64,000 nucleotides of DNA from Phycisphaerae bacterium (GCA_029260165.1 JAJDDT010000062.1:1-64000); one strand, 5' to 3'; counted from the first letter of the stretch, positions 1 through 8,981 are shown. Made by a program: numbers and translations. Notes: generated by a model not told the origin, from the letters alone.

Positions 1-2072
1 CGAATGATCGCAACCGCCAAGTCACCAGCCGAACCGTCCATGTTCTCGTTCAGGCCGAGAAGCAATTCCTCCCAACCATCGCCGTTGATGTCGCAGCAGG
101 TAGCCGCCGTTGCGTTCCACCAGCTCTCAGCATTCTGAGCACCACGGGCACCGTGGGTGACCGTCTTGCGACTGAAGAACGACGCGTTCGACGTGCTCTC
201 GGTGCTGTTCACCAGACCAAAGTGATTGGCCGTCGAGGACGCAAGGTTGACCCGCGTGTCCAACGTCGCGGGCAACGCCGTCTGAACGTGGAACGCAGCC
301 AGACCACCGGCAGGAGCCGACGCGACACTGGCAGCACCCGCGGACAACGCCGTCTGAGCGATGTAGGTACCACGGGCAGTGCTGGTTACGGCAACATTGT
401 CGTCAACCAGCGCACCATCGGTCGTCTCGGTCAGCGTCGTCGTGTTCAACGTTTGAACCGGCGTGAAATCGCTGACCAAAAAGGCCGTGTCAGCACCGGT
501 GATCGCACCACTCTGATTGAAGTCCAACGGAGCGACCGCCTGCGTGTTGTCAAACGCGTCACGCAGCGAGTACTCGAGTTGACCATTGACGAGCGGAAGA
601 ATCTTCACAGGAAGATTCAACGAATTCGGGGTAATCGTGTAATTCGTCAGGTTCTGCGGTGCATTGGCAAGACCCTGGAGCGAACCAGGTGTCGCCCCCG
701 CAGGAATCGCAAAAGCCGGAATCAGCGTGTGTGCGACCTCATCCATGGCGACCTGATTGGTGATGAGATCCTGCACGGTGATACGGAACATGTAGGTGCC
801 CGGAATCACCGTGTTCGTGTTCGATCCGGCAATACCCGTGTTGATGATCGTCGCCGCCGAGTTCGTCAGCGACGGGATGATCAGGTAGGTCATCGTCCGC
901 GCCCCGGAGTTCAGGACGGTGATGTCGTTGATGTCTGCACCGGTCGGAACGGAGATCACTTCCCAGTTCACGGAGATGTCAGAATCATTACCACGATTGA
1001 TAACACCAGTGATGGCTGGGACAGCCCCACCGCCACCCGACGTCAACTGCGAACCCGCAGCAAAAACGCCGCCGTTAAAGTCAGCACCTGCCGGGAACAG
1101 GATGCGGTCGGCACCTGCGTTCACGGTCAATGCCTGACCGGAAATCGTCACCGTGCACATGGCTTCGTCAGTTTCCGTGGTCGTCGTGTCATCGGTATCG
1201 TCGTCGGGCGTACCGTTGTCATCGGTCACCGTATCGGTGCCGGTGAGGGTCAACGTGACCGAACCCAACGCCGACGCACCGAGAGCGATCTGCGGTGTGG
1301 CGGACGTGGTGTCATCAATCACTCCCTGCGATGCATTAAACGAGTAGGTCACCGTACCGGACGCACCGGTCGAAGAGCCGGTCACACCAAAGGTGGCACC
1401 ACCAGTAACGGACTCGGGGCAATCAAGCGATACCGAGAATCCTGCCGGTGGAGGAGGCTCGCTGGCCGTTACACCCTGCGACGCGGAGCGTGTCTCACCG
1501 GCGCACTCAACATCGACGCTAACCGTCGTGTCGTCTGCGGCGGGCGTGTAGCTCGTCGTGCAGGCGTCTTCCGTCCCGTTCGGATCGAACGTACCAGCCC
1601 CATCCGCACTCCAGGTGCAGGTGCAGCCTTCGTTCTGCGCGAGCGCATCGAAGTCAGGAGCCGTCACGGAGACAGCCGTACCAGCCTCGAGACCAGCGAA
1701 ATCGACGTCCGCATTGGCGGCCTCAACCGCCGTCGGCGGCGGAGGTGGAACACACTCGTTGTTGGTGCAGGTCTCGCCCGCAGCACAATCAGCGTCCGTC
1801 GTGCAAGCCGGGGCAGGATCGACGCACGCACCATTGGTGCACACCTGATCACCCGTGCAATCCGCGTCCGTCGTGCACTCGGGTGCCGGCGGCGCTTCAC
1901 ACATCATCGTTCCTGCATTGCACACCTCGCCCTCCGCACAGTCGGCGACCGTCGTACAAGGCGTGGGCATCGGACAACCCGGAATCGCCAACGTCAGCAC
2001 AGCCAACGCGGCAAACAACGTGCCGGCACGCAGCGTAGTCGCAAACGTGGTTCGGCCTTTCGTAACATTCAT
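1..2072 (-). CDS. Cys-rich secreted lipoprotein, 3' end outside window
   Basis: The frame is open from the ATG at 2072 to the left edge (690 residues, no stop), so the C-terminus is missing. Residues 1-33 form a lipoprotein signal: basic start, hydrophobic stretch and lipobox AIPGC with Cys33. Three disulfide-type modules follow at about residues 37-100, for example CTTDADCTGDQVCTNGACV. After a Pro-rich linker come Thr/Ser/Val/Ala-rich stretches that resemble Ig-like beta-sandwich domains. The last visible residues include DINGDGWEELLLG, a FG-GAP/VCBS calcium loop, so a beta-propeller may continue to the left. It should be anchored at the cell surface; no enzyme motif is visible. A related Cys module is multiplied in the lipoprotein at 19092-23711. 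A GGG tract just before the ATG is the only ribosome-site candidate. Confidence 0.8.
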   Translation of the reverse strand, partial: MNVTKGRTTFATTLRAGTLFAALAVLTLAIPGCPMPTPCTTVADCAEGEVCNAGTMMCEAPPAPECTTDADCTGDQVCTNGACVDPAPACTTDADCAAGETCTNNECVPPPPPTAVEAANADVDFAGLEAGTAVSVTAPDFDALAQNEGCTCTWSADGAGTFDPNGTEDACTTSYTPAADDTTVSVDVECAGETRSASQGVTASEPPPPAGFSVSLDCPESVTGGATFGVTGSSTGASGTVTYSFNASQGVIDDTTSATPQIALGASALGSVTLTLTGTDTVTDDNGTPDDDTDDTTTTETDEAMCTVTISGQALTVNAGADRILFPAGADFNGGVFAAGSQLTSGGGGAVPAITGVINRGNDSDISVNWEVISVPTGADINDITVLNSGARTMTYLIIPSLTNSAATIINTGIAGSNTNTVIPGTYMFRITVQDLITNQVAMDEVAHTLIPAFAIPAGATPGSLQGLANAPQNLTNYTITPNSLNLPVKILPLVNGQLEYSLRDAFDNTQAVAPLDFNQSGAITGADTAFLVSDFTPVQTLNTTTLTETTDGALVDDNVAVTSTARGTYIAQTALSAGAASVASAPAGGLAAFHVQTALPATLDTRVNLASSTANHFGLVNSTESTSNASFFSRKTVTHGARGAQNAESWWNATAATCCDINGDGWEELLLGLNENMDGSAGDLAVAII

Positions 2073-2787
2073 GCTTGACCCTATCATTCGACCAAATCCT
2101 CCAGTACAACCTTCCGCGTAGTCCGTATGTCACGCTGCTTCGCTTGACGGACTTGCGCTCGACTCAATAAGACAAAATTCCTATGGACAGTCTCGACCGC
2201 AGCGCGCAGATCGAAACGCTTACCTCTTAATCACAACTGCAAATACGTTGGCTACAGGCCAAATACAACCGGATCCTCTTTCAAGCGTCGTTCAACACCC
2301 AACAACGCCAATATCTCTCAATCGCGAGTCCGCTAAGGCCTTCCCGAGCAGGGGAGGTGGTGGCTTCTCTGTTGCAACCGATTACGCGCCAGCCTCGGTT
2401 GCGACAAGCCTCCATGCTCCATGGCAAGAACGACCGCGTACAGTCGCGGGCAACTCACCATCTCCAACGCGGGCGAATTGTAGGTATCGCCAAGGCCTAG
2501 TCAACACCCTTTTTCGGAAAAAACCCGCATTCTTTCCGAGACACAAAATAATACCGGTGTTTTCCCGCACCGGTACACGCGATCCTACTTCTGGTCGCTA
2601 TCGGCGCTTGACGTTATTCGGCTTGAACTTTTGCGAAAACCGTTTTCTGACCGTCCTCGCAACGCCTACAACACCGTTCACCGCTGTTTGTCGACAATCG
2701 CACACCGAAACCCGCAGCGTCCCGATGATAATTCACAGGCCGTCGCGACAGCCTGTCTATCGACGCAAGATTATGGTTTACATAACG
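2073..2787. other. 715-base intergenic region without a convincing gene
   Basis: This lies between the start of the left-edge lipoprotein gene and the end of coaB, both read leftward. A 184-codon plus-strand frame (2248-2802) runs through it but has no recognisable domain, no clear ribosome site and overlaps the end of coaB, so I do not call it. It should contain the promoter of the lipoprotein gene; no strong -35/-10 pair stood out. A short palindrome is listed separately. Confidence 0.5.
2552..2575 (-). terminator. Possible terminator hairpin downstream of coaB
   Basis: TACCGGTG (2552-2559) pairs perfectly with CACCGGTA (2568-2575) across an 8-base loop. Read on the minus strand, the hairpin is followed by an A/T-rich stretch (TATTATTTTG) but not by a clean T run. 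It lies about 210 bases beyond the coaB stop and could end the coaB operon, or it may be a chance palindrome. Confidence 0.25.
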
Positions 2788-3417
2788 TTAGACGCTATTT
2801 AGAACGAGCGTTTCGACCAGGCGGATGATGCGATCTGCGACCCCTCTTTTTGACTGCGAAAACGGGCCTGTCCATTGGCCGTCTGACGACAGTATTTCCA
2901 CATGGGCATCGTCAGAACCGACGTTTTCAGGTCCGTTCAGGACGATCGCGTCACAATTCTTTCGGCGGAGCTTCTGCTCGGCGTGCGCGTGATGATCATG
3001 ATCCTCCATTGCGAAGCCGATTGTGATTCGGTGCTGTTTTATTTTTCCGAGAGAAGCCGCGATGTCACGCGTTGGCAGCAATGTGATGTGGCGATCCTGT
3101 GCCCGCTTCTGGAGCTTGTGGTTCATTTTTCGAGAAGGTCGATAGTCGCAGACGGCTGCCGTGAAGATCGCGGCGTCACAGTGCTCAAAAACGCCCACGC
3201 ACGCGTCCCACATTTCCCGGGCACTTGTCACGGAGACCACGTTGACACCGGCGGGCGGTTGGATGGCGACCGGTCCCAGGACGAGATCAACATCGTGATG
3301 ACGCTTTTTGGCCTGTTCGGCGATCAGGCAGCCCATTTTGCCGGACGACGGGTTGGAAATGAATCGGACCGTGTCGAAATATTCCCGGGTCGGGCCGGCT
3401 GTCACCAGTATTCGCAC
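2788..3417 (-). CDS. coaB: Phosphopantothenate-cysteine ligase (CoaB), stand-alone
   Basis: This is the CoaA-pathway enzyme that joins cysteine to 4'-phosphopantothenate using a nucleotide triphosphate. The N-terminus carries the family signature TAGPTREYFDTVRFISN, then SSGKMG, GFAMED and KNCDAIVLN, which match the nucleotide-binding and Lys/Asn loops of CoaB. It is 209 residues, the size of the CoaB half of the usual CoaBC fusion. The start chosen is the GTG at 3417, because GGGGAGG lies a few bases upstream and translation from it begins directly with VRILVTAGP. It begins 11 bases after the coaC stop (3429). The open frame reaches further upstream, but those residues are Arg/His-rich and unlike the family. 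Confidence 0.92.
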   Translation of the reverse strand: MRILVTAGPTREYFDTVRFISNPSSGKMGCLIAEQAKKRHHDVDLVLGPVAIQPPAGVNVVSVTSAREMWDACVGVFEHCDAAIFTAAVCDYRPSRKMNHKLQKRAQDRHITLLPTRDIAASLGKIKQHRITIGFAMEDHDHHAHAEQKLRRKNCDAIVLNGPENVGSDDAHVEILSSDGQWTGPFSQSKRGVADRIIRLVETLVLNSV

Positions 3418-3428
3418 AGGAGCCTCCC

Positions 3429-4022
3429 CTACGAACGTTTGAGCTTTGGAAGCGTCTGATCGATGGCGGCGATGATGTCGACAGGCTCTGCCATGCGTCC
3501 CCTGCCCGACGATCGACAAGCCAACCACCCCTCCACCGGTCCCACGAGGTGGTATCCGAATTCCTTCAAACGGGCGACATTGTTCCTGACGGCGGGGTGG
3601 TCCCACATCTGGTCGTTCATGGCGGGTGCAAGAAGAACGGGGCAACTCGCGGCGATGACCATGCAACTCACCAGATCGTCACACACGCCGTTGGCGATTT
3701 TTCCGATCATACTTGCGGTGGCGGGAGCGATGACCAAAAGGTCCGCACGGCGTGTCAGGCCTATGTGCTGGGGATCGGTGGCGTCGGGGCTTTGCCACAG
3801 GGTTGTCAGAACATCCCGACCGGACAAGGCTCGAAACGTGAGCGGTCCGACAAACCGCGTGGCGGACTCGGTCATGGCGACCGTCACGCCTGCGTCGCGC
3901 TGGACAAGCCCGGAGACGACATTCGCGACCTTGTACGCGGCGATACCACCGCAAACCGCGACGACAAACTCGCGTCCCTCGAGCGTGGGCGAGGCATCGG
4001 ACGTCGGATCAGTTGGCGTCAT
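3429..4022 (-). CDS. coaC: Phosphopantothenoylcysteine decarboxylase (CoaC), stand-alone
   Basis: This flavoprotein decarboxylates phosphopantothenoylcysteine in coenzyme A synthesis. Visible family features are the N-terminal flavodoxin-like AVCGGIAAYK, IAPATASMIGKIANGVCDDL and APAMNDQMW, and a substrate-clamp Cys in WLACRSSGRGRMAEP, where the usual Gly after Cys is replaced by Arg. At 197 residues it is only the CoaC half; the CoaB half is the next gene. The ATG at 4022 is used because the protein then starts MTPTDPT shortly before the conserved region. It overlaps the end of rpoZ by 14 bases, so the two are probably translationally coupled. Confidence 0.92.
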   Translation of the reverse strand: MTPTDPTSDASPTLEGREFVVAVCGGIAAYKVANVVSGLVQRDAGVTVAMTESATRFVGPLTFRALSGRDVLTTLWQSPDATDPQHIGLTRRADLLVIAPATASMIGKIANGVCDDLVSCMVIAASCPVLLAPAMNDQMWDHPAVRNNVARLKEFGYHLVGPVEGWLACRSSGRGRMAEPVDIIAAIDQTLPKLKRS

Positions 4023-4233
4023 GATCGTCGACGATTTCCTCCGGGAATACAGGCTCGATCTTCCCTTCGGCGATTTCCTGAACGACGACTTCCAGATCAC
4101 TCATCCCCCTGGTATCAACCATGGGTCTCGCCCCCTGCATGATTTGAAGCCAGCGTCGTTGGATGAGCGCGGTCAGCTTGAATCGCCCACCGCAAATTTT
4201 GATGATGTCGTCGTGTTTGAGAGGTTCGATCAT
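4009..4233 (-). CDS. rpoZ: RNA polymerase omega subunit
   Basis: A 74-residue protein of the size and pattern of the omega subunit, which helps fold and assemble the beta' subunit. The sequence contains KICGGRFKLTALIQRRW and a region matching the conserved N-terminal helix of omega; an acidic tail follows (EEIVDDHDAN). It starts two bases after the gmk stop, and the gmk-rpoZ-coaC order is a common bacterial neighbourhood, which supports the call for such a short protein. Confidence 0.85.
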   Translation of the reverse strand: MIEPLKHDDIIKICGGRFKLTALIQRRWLQIMQGARPMVDTRGMSDLEVVVQEIAEGKIEPVFPEEIVDDHDAN

Positions 4234-4235
4234 TG

Positions 4236-4850
4236 TTATTCTGTCTCCTTGCGTATGATGTCCAGGACATCCCGGACCGTCTCGTCGAGGTCGTCATTGA
4301 CCACAAAATATTGATAGCACCCTGAATCACGGGCGGCTGCAATCTCTCCGTCTGCCTCAGCCAATCGCTTTTTGAGCTGAGCGGCTGACTCGGTTTTTCG
4401 TCCCCGAAGTCGCGCTTCGAGCGTTTCACGCGTCGGCGGCAGAACGAACACCCGGATCGAGTCTGTCATCCGCCTTGCGACCTGAATCCCGCCCTGCACC
4501 TCGATTTCGACAATCACATGCTTTCCCTCGCCGATCGCCTTTTCGACAGGTACCCGCGGCGTCCCGTATTTGTGGCCCACATAATCCGCGGTCTCGAGAA
4601 AATCACCGCGATCGTCCATCGCCTGAAATTCCTCAATAGACAAATACTCGTAGCTGGCTTGCACGCCGGGGAGCAAGTCGCCACCTATTTCATGCTTGCG
4701 ACGAGGACGGGTCGTGGCTGACACACTCCAGACCGCATGGGGAATTCTGGCGAGAAGCTGATTGCAGATCGACGTCTTACCGGTCCCGGACGGACCACTG
4801 ATGACGATGACTTTTCCCTGTTTTGTGGTCGTCACGACATCACTCGGCAT
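4236..4850 (-). CDS. gmk: Guanylate kinase
   Basis: It phosphorylates GMP to GDP with ATP. The P-loop GPSGTGKTS is near residue 20, SATTRPRR of the GMP-binding domain follows, then VGHKYGTPRVPVEKAI and VEIEVQGG (usual DIDVQGA). The lid region has PPTRETLEARLRGRKTES. At 204 residues it is normal in length, but between the TTRP motif and the IEEF motif there are about six extra residues (around DLLPGVQA) compared with typical enzymes; whether this alters GMP binding is unknown. It overlaps the yicC end by 11 bases and is followed by rpoZ, as in many bacteria. Confidence 0.93.
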   Translation of the reverse strand: MPSDVVTTTKQGKVIVISGPSGTGKTSICNQLLARIPHAVWSVSATTRPRRKHEIGGDLLPGVQASYEYLSIEEFQAMDDRGDFLETADYVGHKYGTPRVPVEKAIGEGKHVIVEIEVQGGIQVARRMTDSIRVFVLPPTRETLEARLRGRKTESAAQLKKRLAEADGEIAAARDSGCYQYFVVNDDLDETVRDVLDIIRKETE

Positions 4851-5724
4851 TTTGAACCTGTTCCTTGATCCGATCGATGATCGCCTTCATTTCCACAACA
4901 CAACGGGCAATTTCACCATCGTTGCTCTTGCTGCCGATCGTGTTGGCCTCACGCAACATCTCTTGTGCGAGAAAATCGAGCCGCCGACCGACCGCGTCGC
5001 GTTGGCCGCAAATCTCGATGAAATGATCCACATGACTGCCAAGCCTCACAAGCTCCTCACTGATGTCACACCGCTCCGCAAAAATCGCCACCTCGCGCGC
5101 GAGAGCGTCCTTTTCCAGCTCAAATCGACCCTTGCTCATCAGCGATTCGACACGGCTGGCCAATCGCTCATGGTATTCGCCAATCACAACCGGTGCCCGA
5201 TCGGCGACTGTTTTCATCTGCACTCGGATGGCGTCGCAATGCGTCGCCAAATCCTTGAAAAGCGATTCACCCTCGCGCTGCCGCATGGCCGTCAGTTGAT
5301 CGAGAGACGTACCCAGCAGCGACATCACAATCGCACGCCACTGCTCGCGCTGATGCTCCGTGATTTCGGGTGGCTGACACACCCCGGGCAGGGACACCAA
5401 CGACCCCAGATCGACAGACACGCTCACCCCATCAGGAAGTCGAACCTTGCCGATCGACGCAACGTACGAGCTTAAAACCGCATGATTCACGTCGTAAGCG
5501 ACGTCGGCAGATTCGCATCGCATGCGCATCACCACCGACACGCTCCCACGAACCAGCCGACCCCGAATAACCTTTTCAACCTCGGTCTCGGCGAACTGAA
5601 CCGCTTCGGGAAGCTTGATCGTGCACTTCAGAAACCGATTGTTGACGCTGCGAATTTCGAGCGCGCAACGGACCCCCTCCGCGTGATGTTGGGCCTCACC
5701 ATATCCGGTCATCGACGCGATCAT
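4840..5724 (-). CDS. yicC: YicC family endoribonuclease-like protein
   Basis: A 294-residue protein starting MIASMTGYGEA, the hallmark N-terminus of the YicC/YloC family; it also has RSVNNRFLK and the C-terminal region DRLDFLAQEML-type motif (GRRLDFLAQEMLREANTIGSK). YicC proteins have been described as endoribonucleases affecting small RNA turnover; the exact role here is inferred from family membership. The family usually sits directly upstream of gmk, as it does here. It starts a few bases after the secG stop. Confidence 0.9.
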   Translation of the reverse strand: MIASMTGYGEAQHHAEGVRCALEIRSVNNRFLKCTIKLPEAVQFAETEVEKVIRGRLVRGSVSVVMRMRCESADVAYDVNHAVLSSYVASIGKVRLPDGVSVSVDLGSLVSLPGVCQPPEITEHQREQWRAIVMSLLGTSLDQLTAMRQREGESLFKDLATHCDAIRVQMKTVADRAPVVIGEYHERLASRVESLMSKGRFELEKDALAREVAIFAERCDISEELVRLGSHVDHFIEICGQRDAVGRRLDFLAQEMLREANTIGSKSNDGEIARCVVEMKAIIDRIKEQVQNAE

Positions 5725-5729
5725 GGTCG

Positions 5730-6128
5730 CTACGGGGTTTCCCCATCGCCATCGCCCTTCGCATCGCCCGATTCCGTGCCGATACCTGCATCTGTTTCAA
5801 TTCCGGTATCCGGTTCTGCCGGCGCGCTGCCATCCTCCCCGGCGGGCGGCGTTGCGATGAGCATCTGACCCGGACCCGTCCTTGGCTTGTAGGCGTAATT
5901 ACCCAAAACAGAAAGCATCAGGAAGCAAAACGCCAACCCGACCGTAATCCACGTGAACGCATCACCGGTGCGGGCACCAAACGCGGAACCACCGCCACCA
6001 CCAAACGCGCCAGCCAACCCGCCACTCGAGCCTGGTTGCCCCAGAATCACCAGAATCAACAGAAGGCAGACAAAAACCATGGCCAGCCCGATGGACCATT
6101 GCCAAAACGAAAATGCCAGTAAAGTCAT
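5730..6128 (-). CDS. secG: Preprotein translocase subunit SecG
   Basis: A 132-residue membrane protein with two hydrophobic helices (about residues 10-30 and 57-76) separated by a Gly-rich loop containing LGQPGSSGGLAGAFGGG, the SecG signature. It assists the SecYE channel in protein export. The tail after the second helix is Pro/Gly/Asp/Glu-rich and longer than in E. coli. It lies 77 bases downstream of tpiA; a tpiA-secG pairing is frequent in bacteria and supports the call. Confidence 0.9.
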   Translation of the reverse strand: MTLLAFSFWQWSIGLAMVFVCLLLILVILGQPGSSGGLAGAFGGGGGSAFGARTGDAFTWITVGLAFCFLMLSVLGNYAYKPRTGPGQMLIATPPAGEDGSAPAEPDTGIETDAGIGTESGDAKGDGDGETP

Positions 6129-6205
6129 CGAAGTTTTCCCGAAATACCCATTTTACCTGAATTTCACCTGACCCGGCAGCCCGGACACATATCCCGCTGA
6201 CCACG

Positions 6206-6973
6206 TCAGCGAGATACCGCCGCAGCCGACGCCAGTATAATACTCGCAAAGTCCTCCGCCACCAAGCTCGCGCCCCCCACCAGTGCGCCGTCCACATCCG
6301 GGCAGGCCATCAGCTCAGCCGCGTTCCCCGGTTTGACGCTCCCGCCATACTGAATCCGCATCGTGTTGCCCGCGTCGGCACCGAAAAGCCCTGCCATCCG
6401 CTCCCGGATAAACGCGTGGACCTCTTGAGCCTGATCGGGGGTCGCGGTCCTGCCGGTCCCGATCGCCCACACAGGCTCATAAGCGATGGTCAGCCTGCCA
6501 TGGTCCAGATCATCGCCAAGCCCCTCCGCCAACTGACGCCCGATCACATCGGTCGTACTCCCGGCGTCCCGCTGTTCAAGCAACTCCCCGACGCAATAAA
6601 TGACCGACATCCCACCGTCAAGGCAGGCCTTGACTTTTGATCGCAGCAAATCGCCCGATTCCCCGAAAATCTGCCGACGCTCGCTGTGACCGATGATAAC
6701 GTATTCCACGTTGGCTGCCTTGAGCATCGCAGCCGACGTCTCCCCGGTGAACGCGCCCTTGCTCTCGAAATAGCAATTCTGGGCACCAAGCTTGATATCC
6801 GTACCGTCAAGCTCCCTGCCCATTGGATACAAAAGCGTAAACGGGGTACAGACAGCCACGTCAACGGGGATCCCGGGTTGAACCAGTTTTCGCAGCCCGC
6901 TCATCAACTCGCGCGCTTCCACCAGCGTGCAATTCATCTTCCAGTTTCCGGCAACAAACGGACGTCGGCTCAT
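6206..6973 (-). CDS. tpiA: Triosephosphate isomerase
   Basis: It interconverts dihydroxyacetone phosphate and glyceraldehyde 3-phosphate in glycolysis. Catalytic residues are all visible: Lys12 in GNWKMN, His96 in IIGHSERRQ and Glu166 in AYEPVWAIGTG, with the phosphate-gripping GGSV and GGASL near the C-terminus. The chosen ATG at 6973 gives a 255-residue protein of normal length and has AGGGA about nine bases upstream; the frame is open further upstream but without conserved sequence. It is followed by secG. Confidence 0.95.
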   Translation of the reverse strand: MSRRPFVAGNWKMNCTLVEARELMSGLRKLVQPGIPVDVAVCTPFTLLYPMGRELDGTDIKLGAQNCYFESKGAFTGETSAAMLKAANVEYVIIGHSERRQIFGESGDLLRSKVKACLDGGMSVIYCVGELLEQRDAGSTTDVIGRQLAEGLGDDLDHGRLTIAYEPVWAIGTGRTATPDQAQEVHAFIRERMAGLFGADAGNTMRIQYGGSVKPGNAAELMACPDVDGALVGGASLVAEDFASIILASAAAVSR

Positions 6974-7107
6974 GGTGCATATTCCCTGTTCTGTCCTGCT
7001 CTGCCACCCGCCGCGATGTCGCCTCATGACATCCGCCGCAACGATCGTGGCCTCCCGTGACGGGTGACACATGGTGCCCGCTTTTTTCAATTGTTACAAG
7101 ACCCCTG

Positions 7108-8193
7108 CTACAAGACCTCGCGTACGCAGGGGTACGAGCCGAGCACCTTCAGATTGCTGCAAAACTGCTTCGCGTGCTCCAACGCCTCCGACAGTTTTTT
7201 CGACTCGCGATGCCCCTCAACATCGACAAAAAAGGCATATTCAAAACCCTTTCCCCGAGCAGGGCGGGACTGAATAAACGTCATGTTGATACCCAGTTGA
7301 CGAAACATGGCCAGCACCTCGACCAACGCCCCGGGGCGGTCCGCCGCGTGAAAATAAACGGCAGTCTTGTCATCGCCGGTCGGTTTTGCCACCGTCCGAC
7401 TCAGCACGAGGAACCGGGTCACATTGTTTGGATTGTCTTCAATACCGTCCGCGAGCCTGTCCAAACCGTAGATTTCGCCAGCCAACTCGCTACCGATGGC
7501 AGCCGACGCCGACTCCTGCGATGCCAGTTCGGCGGCTTTGCTCGTGCTCGTGACCGCTTGAGATTTGTCGATCAATCCCGTTTCGGTCAGCCACTGGCGA
7601 CACTGGGCGAAGGCTTCAACCTTCGAATAAACCCGTTCAATTTTTCCGAGCGGCCCATTTCCAAGAAGATGAAGATGCACGCCGAGATTGAGTTCACCGC
7701 AGACGATCACCTGTCGATCGACCAGCGCATCGAGCGTGTCAGCCACACCACCGCCCGTCGTGTTTTCAACCGGCACCAGACCGAGATCGACCCTGCCACG
7801 TTCAACCTCGTCGAAAACAGCGGTAATGCTCTGCAACGCTTCGTATTCCACGGTCGAGCCGAACTTGCGACGGGCAGCCAGATGCGAAAAACTACCCGGC
7901 GGACCAAGATACGCGATGCGCGGAGGCTGCTCGAGAACAAACGATCCGCTCATCAGTTCGCGATAAATCGCACGGATGGTCTGATCCGGAAGCGGGCCCG
8001 GGTTGATTTTGGAAACACGCTCGAGAACCTGCGACTCGCGATTGGGAACATAGGTACAGGTGCCATCAGTGCTTTTGGTCTTGCCGATTTTCAGAACGAC
8101 CTCCGCGCGCTCATTGAGCAACGAGACGATTTTTTCGTCCACCTCATCGATCTTCACACGCAACACGTCGAGTTGTTTTTCCGTCTCACTCAC
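7108..8193 (-). CDS. pheA: Bifunctional chorismate mutase/prephenate dehydratase
   Basis: The P-protein of phenylalanine synthesis. Residues 1-85 are a chorismate mutase helix bundle (LRVKIDEVDEKIVSLLNER). Residues about 92-270 form the prephenate dehydratase domain (YLGPPGSFSHLAA, VPVENTTGG, NNVTRFLVL). Residues about 280-355 form an ACT domain with GALVEVLAMF. In the ACT domain the phenylalanine-sensing ESRP motif reads QSRP, which may change feedback control. It is 361 residues, normal for the family. The first codon is GTG, without a strong ribosome site, and a 134-base gap separates it from tpiA. Confidence 0.95.
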   Translation of the reverse strand: MSETEKQLDVLRVKIDEVDEKIVSLLNERAEVVLKIGKTKSTDGTCTYVPNRESQVLERVSKINPGPLPDQTIRAIYRELMSGSFVLEQPPRIAYLGPPGSFSHLAARRKFGSTVEYEALQSITAVFDEVERGRVDLGLVPVENTTGGGVADTLDALVDRQVIVCGELNLGVHLHLLGNGPLGKIERVYSKVEAFAQCRQWLTETGLIDKSQAVTSTSKAAELASQESASAAIGSELAGEIYGLDRLADGIEDNPNNVTRFLVLSRTVAKPTGDDKTAVYFHAADRPGALVEVLAMFRQLGINMTFIQSRPARGKGFEYAFFVDVEGHRESKKLSEALEHAKQFCSNLKVLGSYPCVREVL

Positions 8194-8266
8194 AACAACA
8201 CAATCTCAAAATTCGTCGGCCCCTGAACCTTGTCAGCCAACACCGACGCAACTCCCTGCACCAATC

Positions 8267-8344
8267 TAGCGTCACCCCTTGTGGGTGGCGCGAACACCAA
8301 CCACCGTCATATTGCAATCGCGCCGCCCACAAGGGGTGACGCTA
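8267..8344. repeat. Long palindrome, 27-base arms
   Basis: Left arm 8267-8293 and right arm 8318-8344 are inverted copies with a single mismatch (T against C), separated by 24 bases. Both outer ends are TAGCGTCACCCCTTGTGGG in opposite orientation. It lies between pheA and moaB, upstream of the pheA start. The size and near identity suggest a mobile REP/MITE-like hairpin rather than a simple terminator, since no T run follows on either side. Confidence 0.75.
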
Positions 8345-8408
8345 CAGAACGGGCACCTGCAGGACACCACGACCGCGCCCGCCGATTCTGTCAGACACCC
8401 GGATCGAA

Positions 8409-8915
8409 CTATCCCTCCCGCAAAAGGTACACGAGATGACCGATTTCGGGGAGGATCAACGATTCCAAGGCCAACCTCACCGCCACCGTCGATCCCGGCA
8501 TGACGAACAGCACCGTATCGCCGACAAGTCCGCCCACGGCGCGACTCAGCATCGCTCCGGGACCAATCTGGTCGTAACTTTTCACGCGAAACAGCTCCCC
8601 GAATCCGTCGAGACGCTTTGTGATCAACCGTTCAGCCACGTCCGTCGTGACGTCCCGCGTCGCAATACCCGTCCCACCGGTGCACAGGATGACGTCACAG
8701 GCGGGATCATCACGGAGTTGCTGCAAATGACCCATAATCCCATCCGCGTCGTCCTTGATGATAACGTAAGAGTGAATCACATACCCCGCGTCGGTGAGGA
8801 GTTCCCTGATCAACGCCCCACTGCGATCATTATCCTCGGTCCGCGTATCACTGATCGTGCAAACCGCGCAGGAGACGGCGATCGACTTCTGGGCTGCATG
8901 TTGTGGAGCGGGCAT
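8409..8915 (-). CDS. moaB: Molybdenum cofactor protein MoaB-like (molybdopterin adenylyltransferase family)
   Basis: A 168-residue member of the MoaB/MogA fold. It shows AVCTISDTRTEDNDRSG near the N-terminus, then CTGGTGIATRDVTTDV, the nucleotide/molybdopterin-binding loop, FRVKSYDQIGPGAMLSRA, and VLFVMPGSTVAVRLALE. In E. coli the related MogA adenylates molybdopterin; MoaB-type proteins carry out the same step in some organisms. The start at 8915 is preferred over an in-frame GTG three codons upstream because GGAGAG lies eight bases before the ATG. No other molybdenum cofactor genes are nearby. Confidence 0.88.
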   Translation of the reverse strand: MPAPQHAAQKSIAVSCAVCTISDTRTEDNDRSGALIRELLTDAGYVIHSYVIIKDDADGIMGHLQQLRDDPACDVILCTGGTGIATRDVTTDVAERLITKRLDGFGELFRVKSYDQIGPGAMLSRAVGGLVGDTVLFVMPGSTVAVRLALESLILPEIGHLVYLLREG

Positions 8916-8981
8916 GGTCAACACTCTCCGGGCCTGACGACAATACGTCCTGCCTCTACATCGCTGTCAATTCAATATCCG

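Noticed and set aside
153-2078. 641-codon plus-strand open frame opposite the left-edge lipoprotein
   Set aside because: It is Arg-rich and without domains; the minus strand encodes a coherent lipoprotein with signal peptide and Cys modules over the same span.
2248-2802. 184-codon plus-strand frame in the first intergenic region
   Set aside because: No conserved motif or ribosome site, and it overlaps the end of coaB.
3417-3431. coaC/coaB boundary as a frameshift in a fused coaBC gene
   Set aside because: A stop, a strong ribosome site and a GTG start occur in the right order and the CoaB domain begins immediately.
7057-8226. 389-codon plus-strand frame opposite pheA
   Set aside because: pheA is unambiguous on the minus strand.
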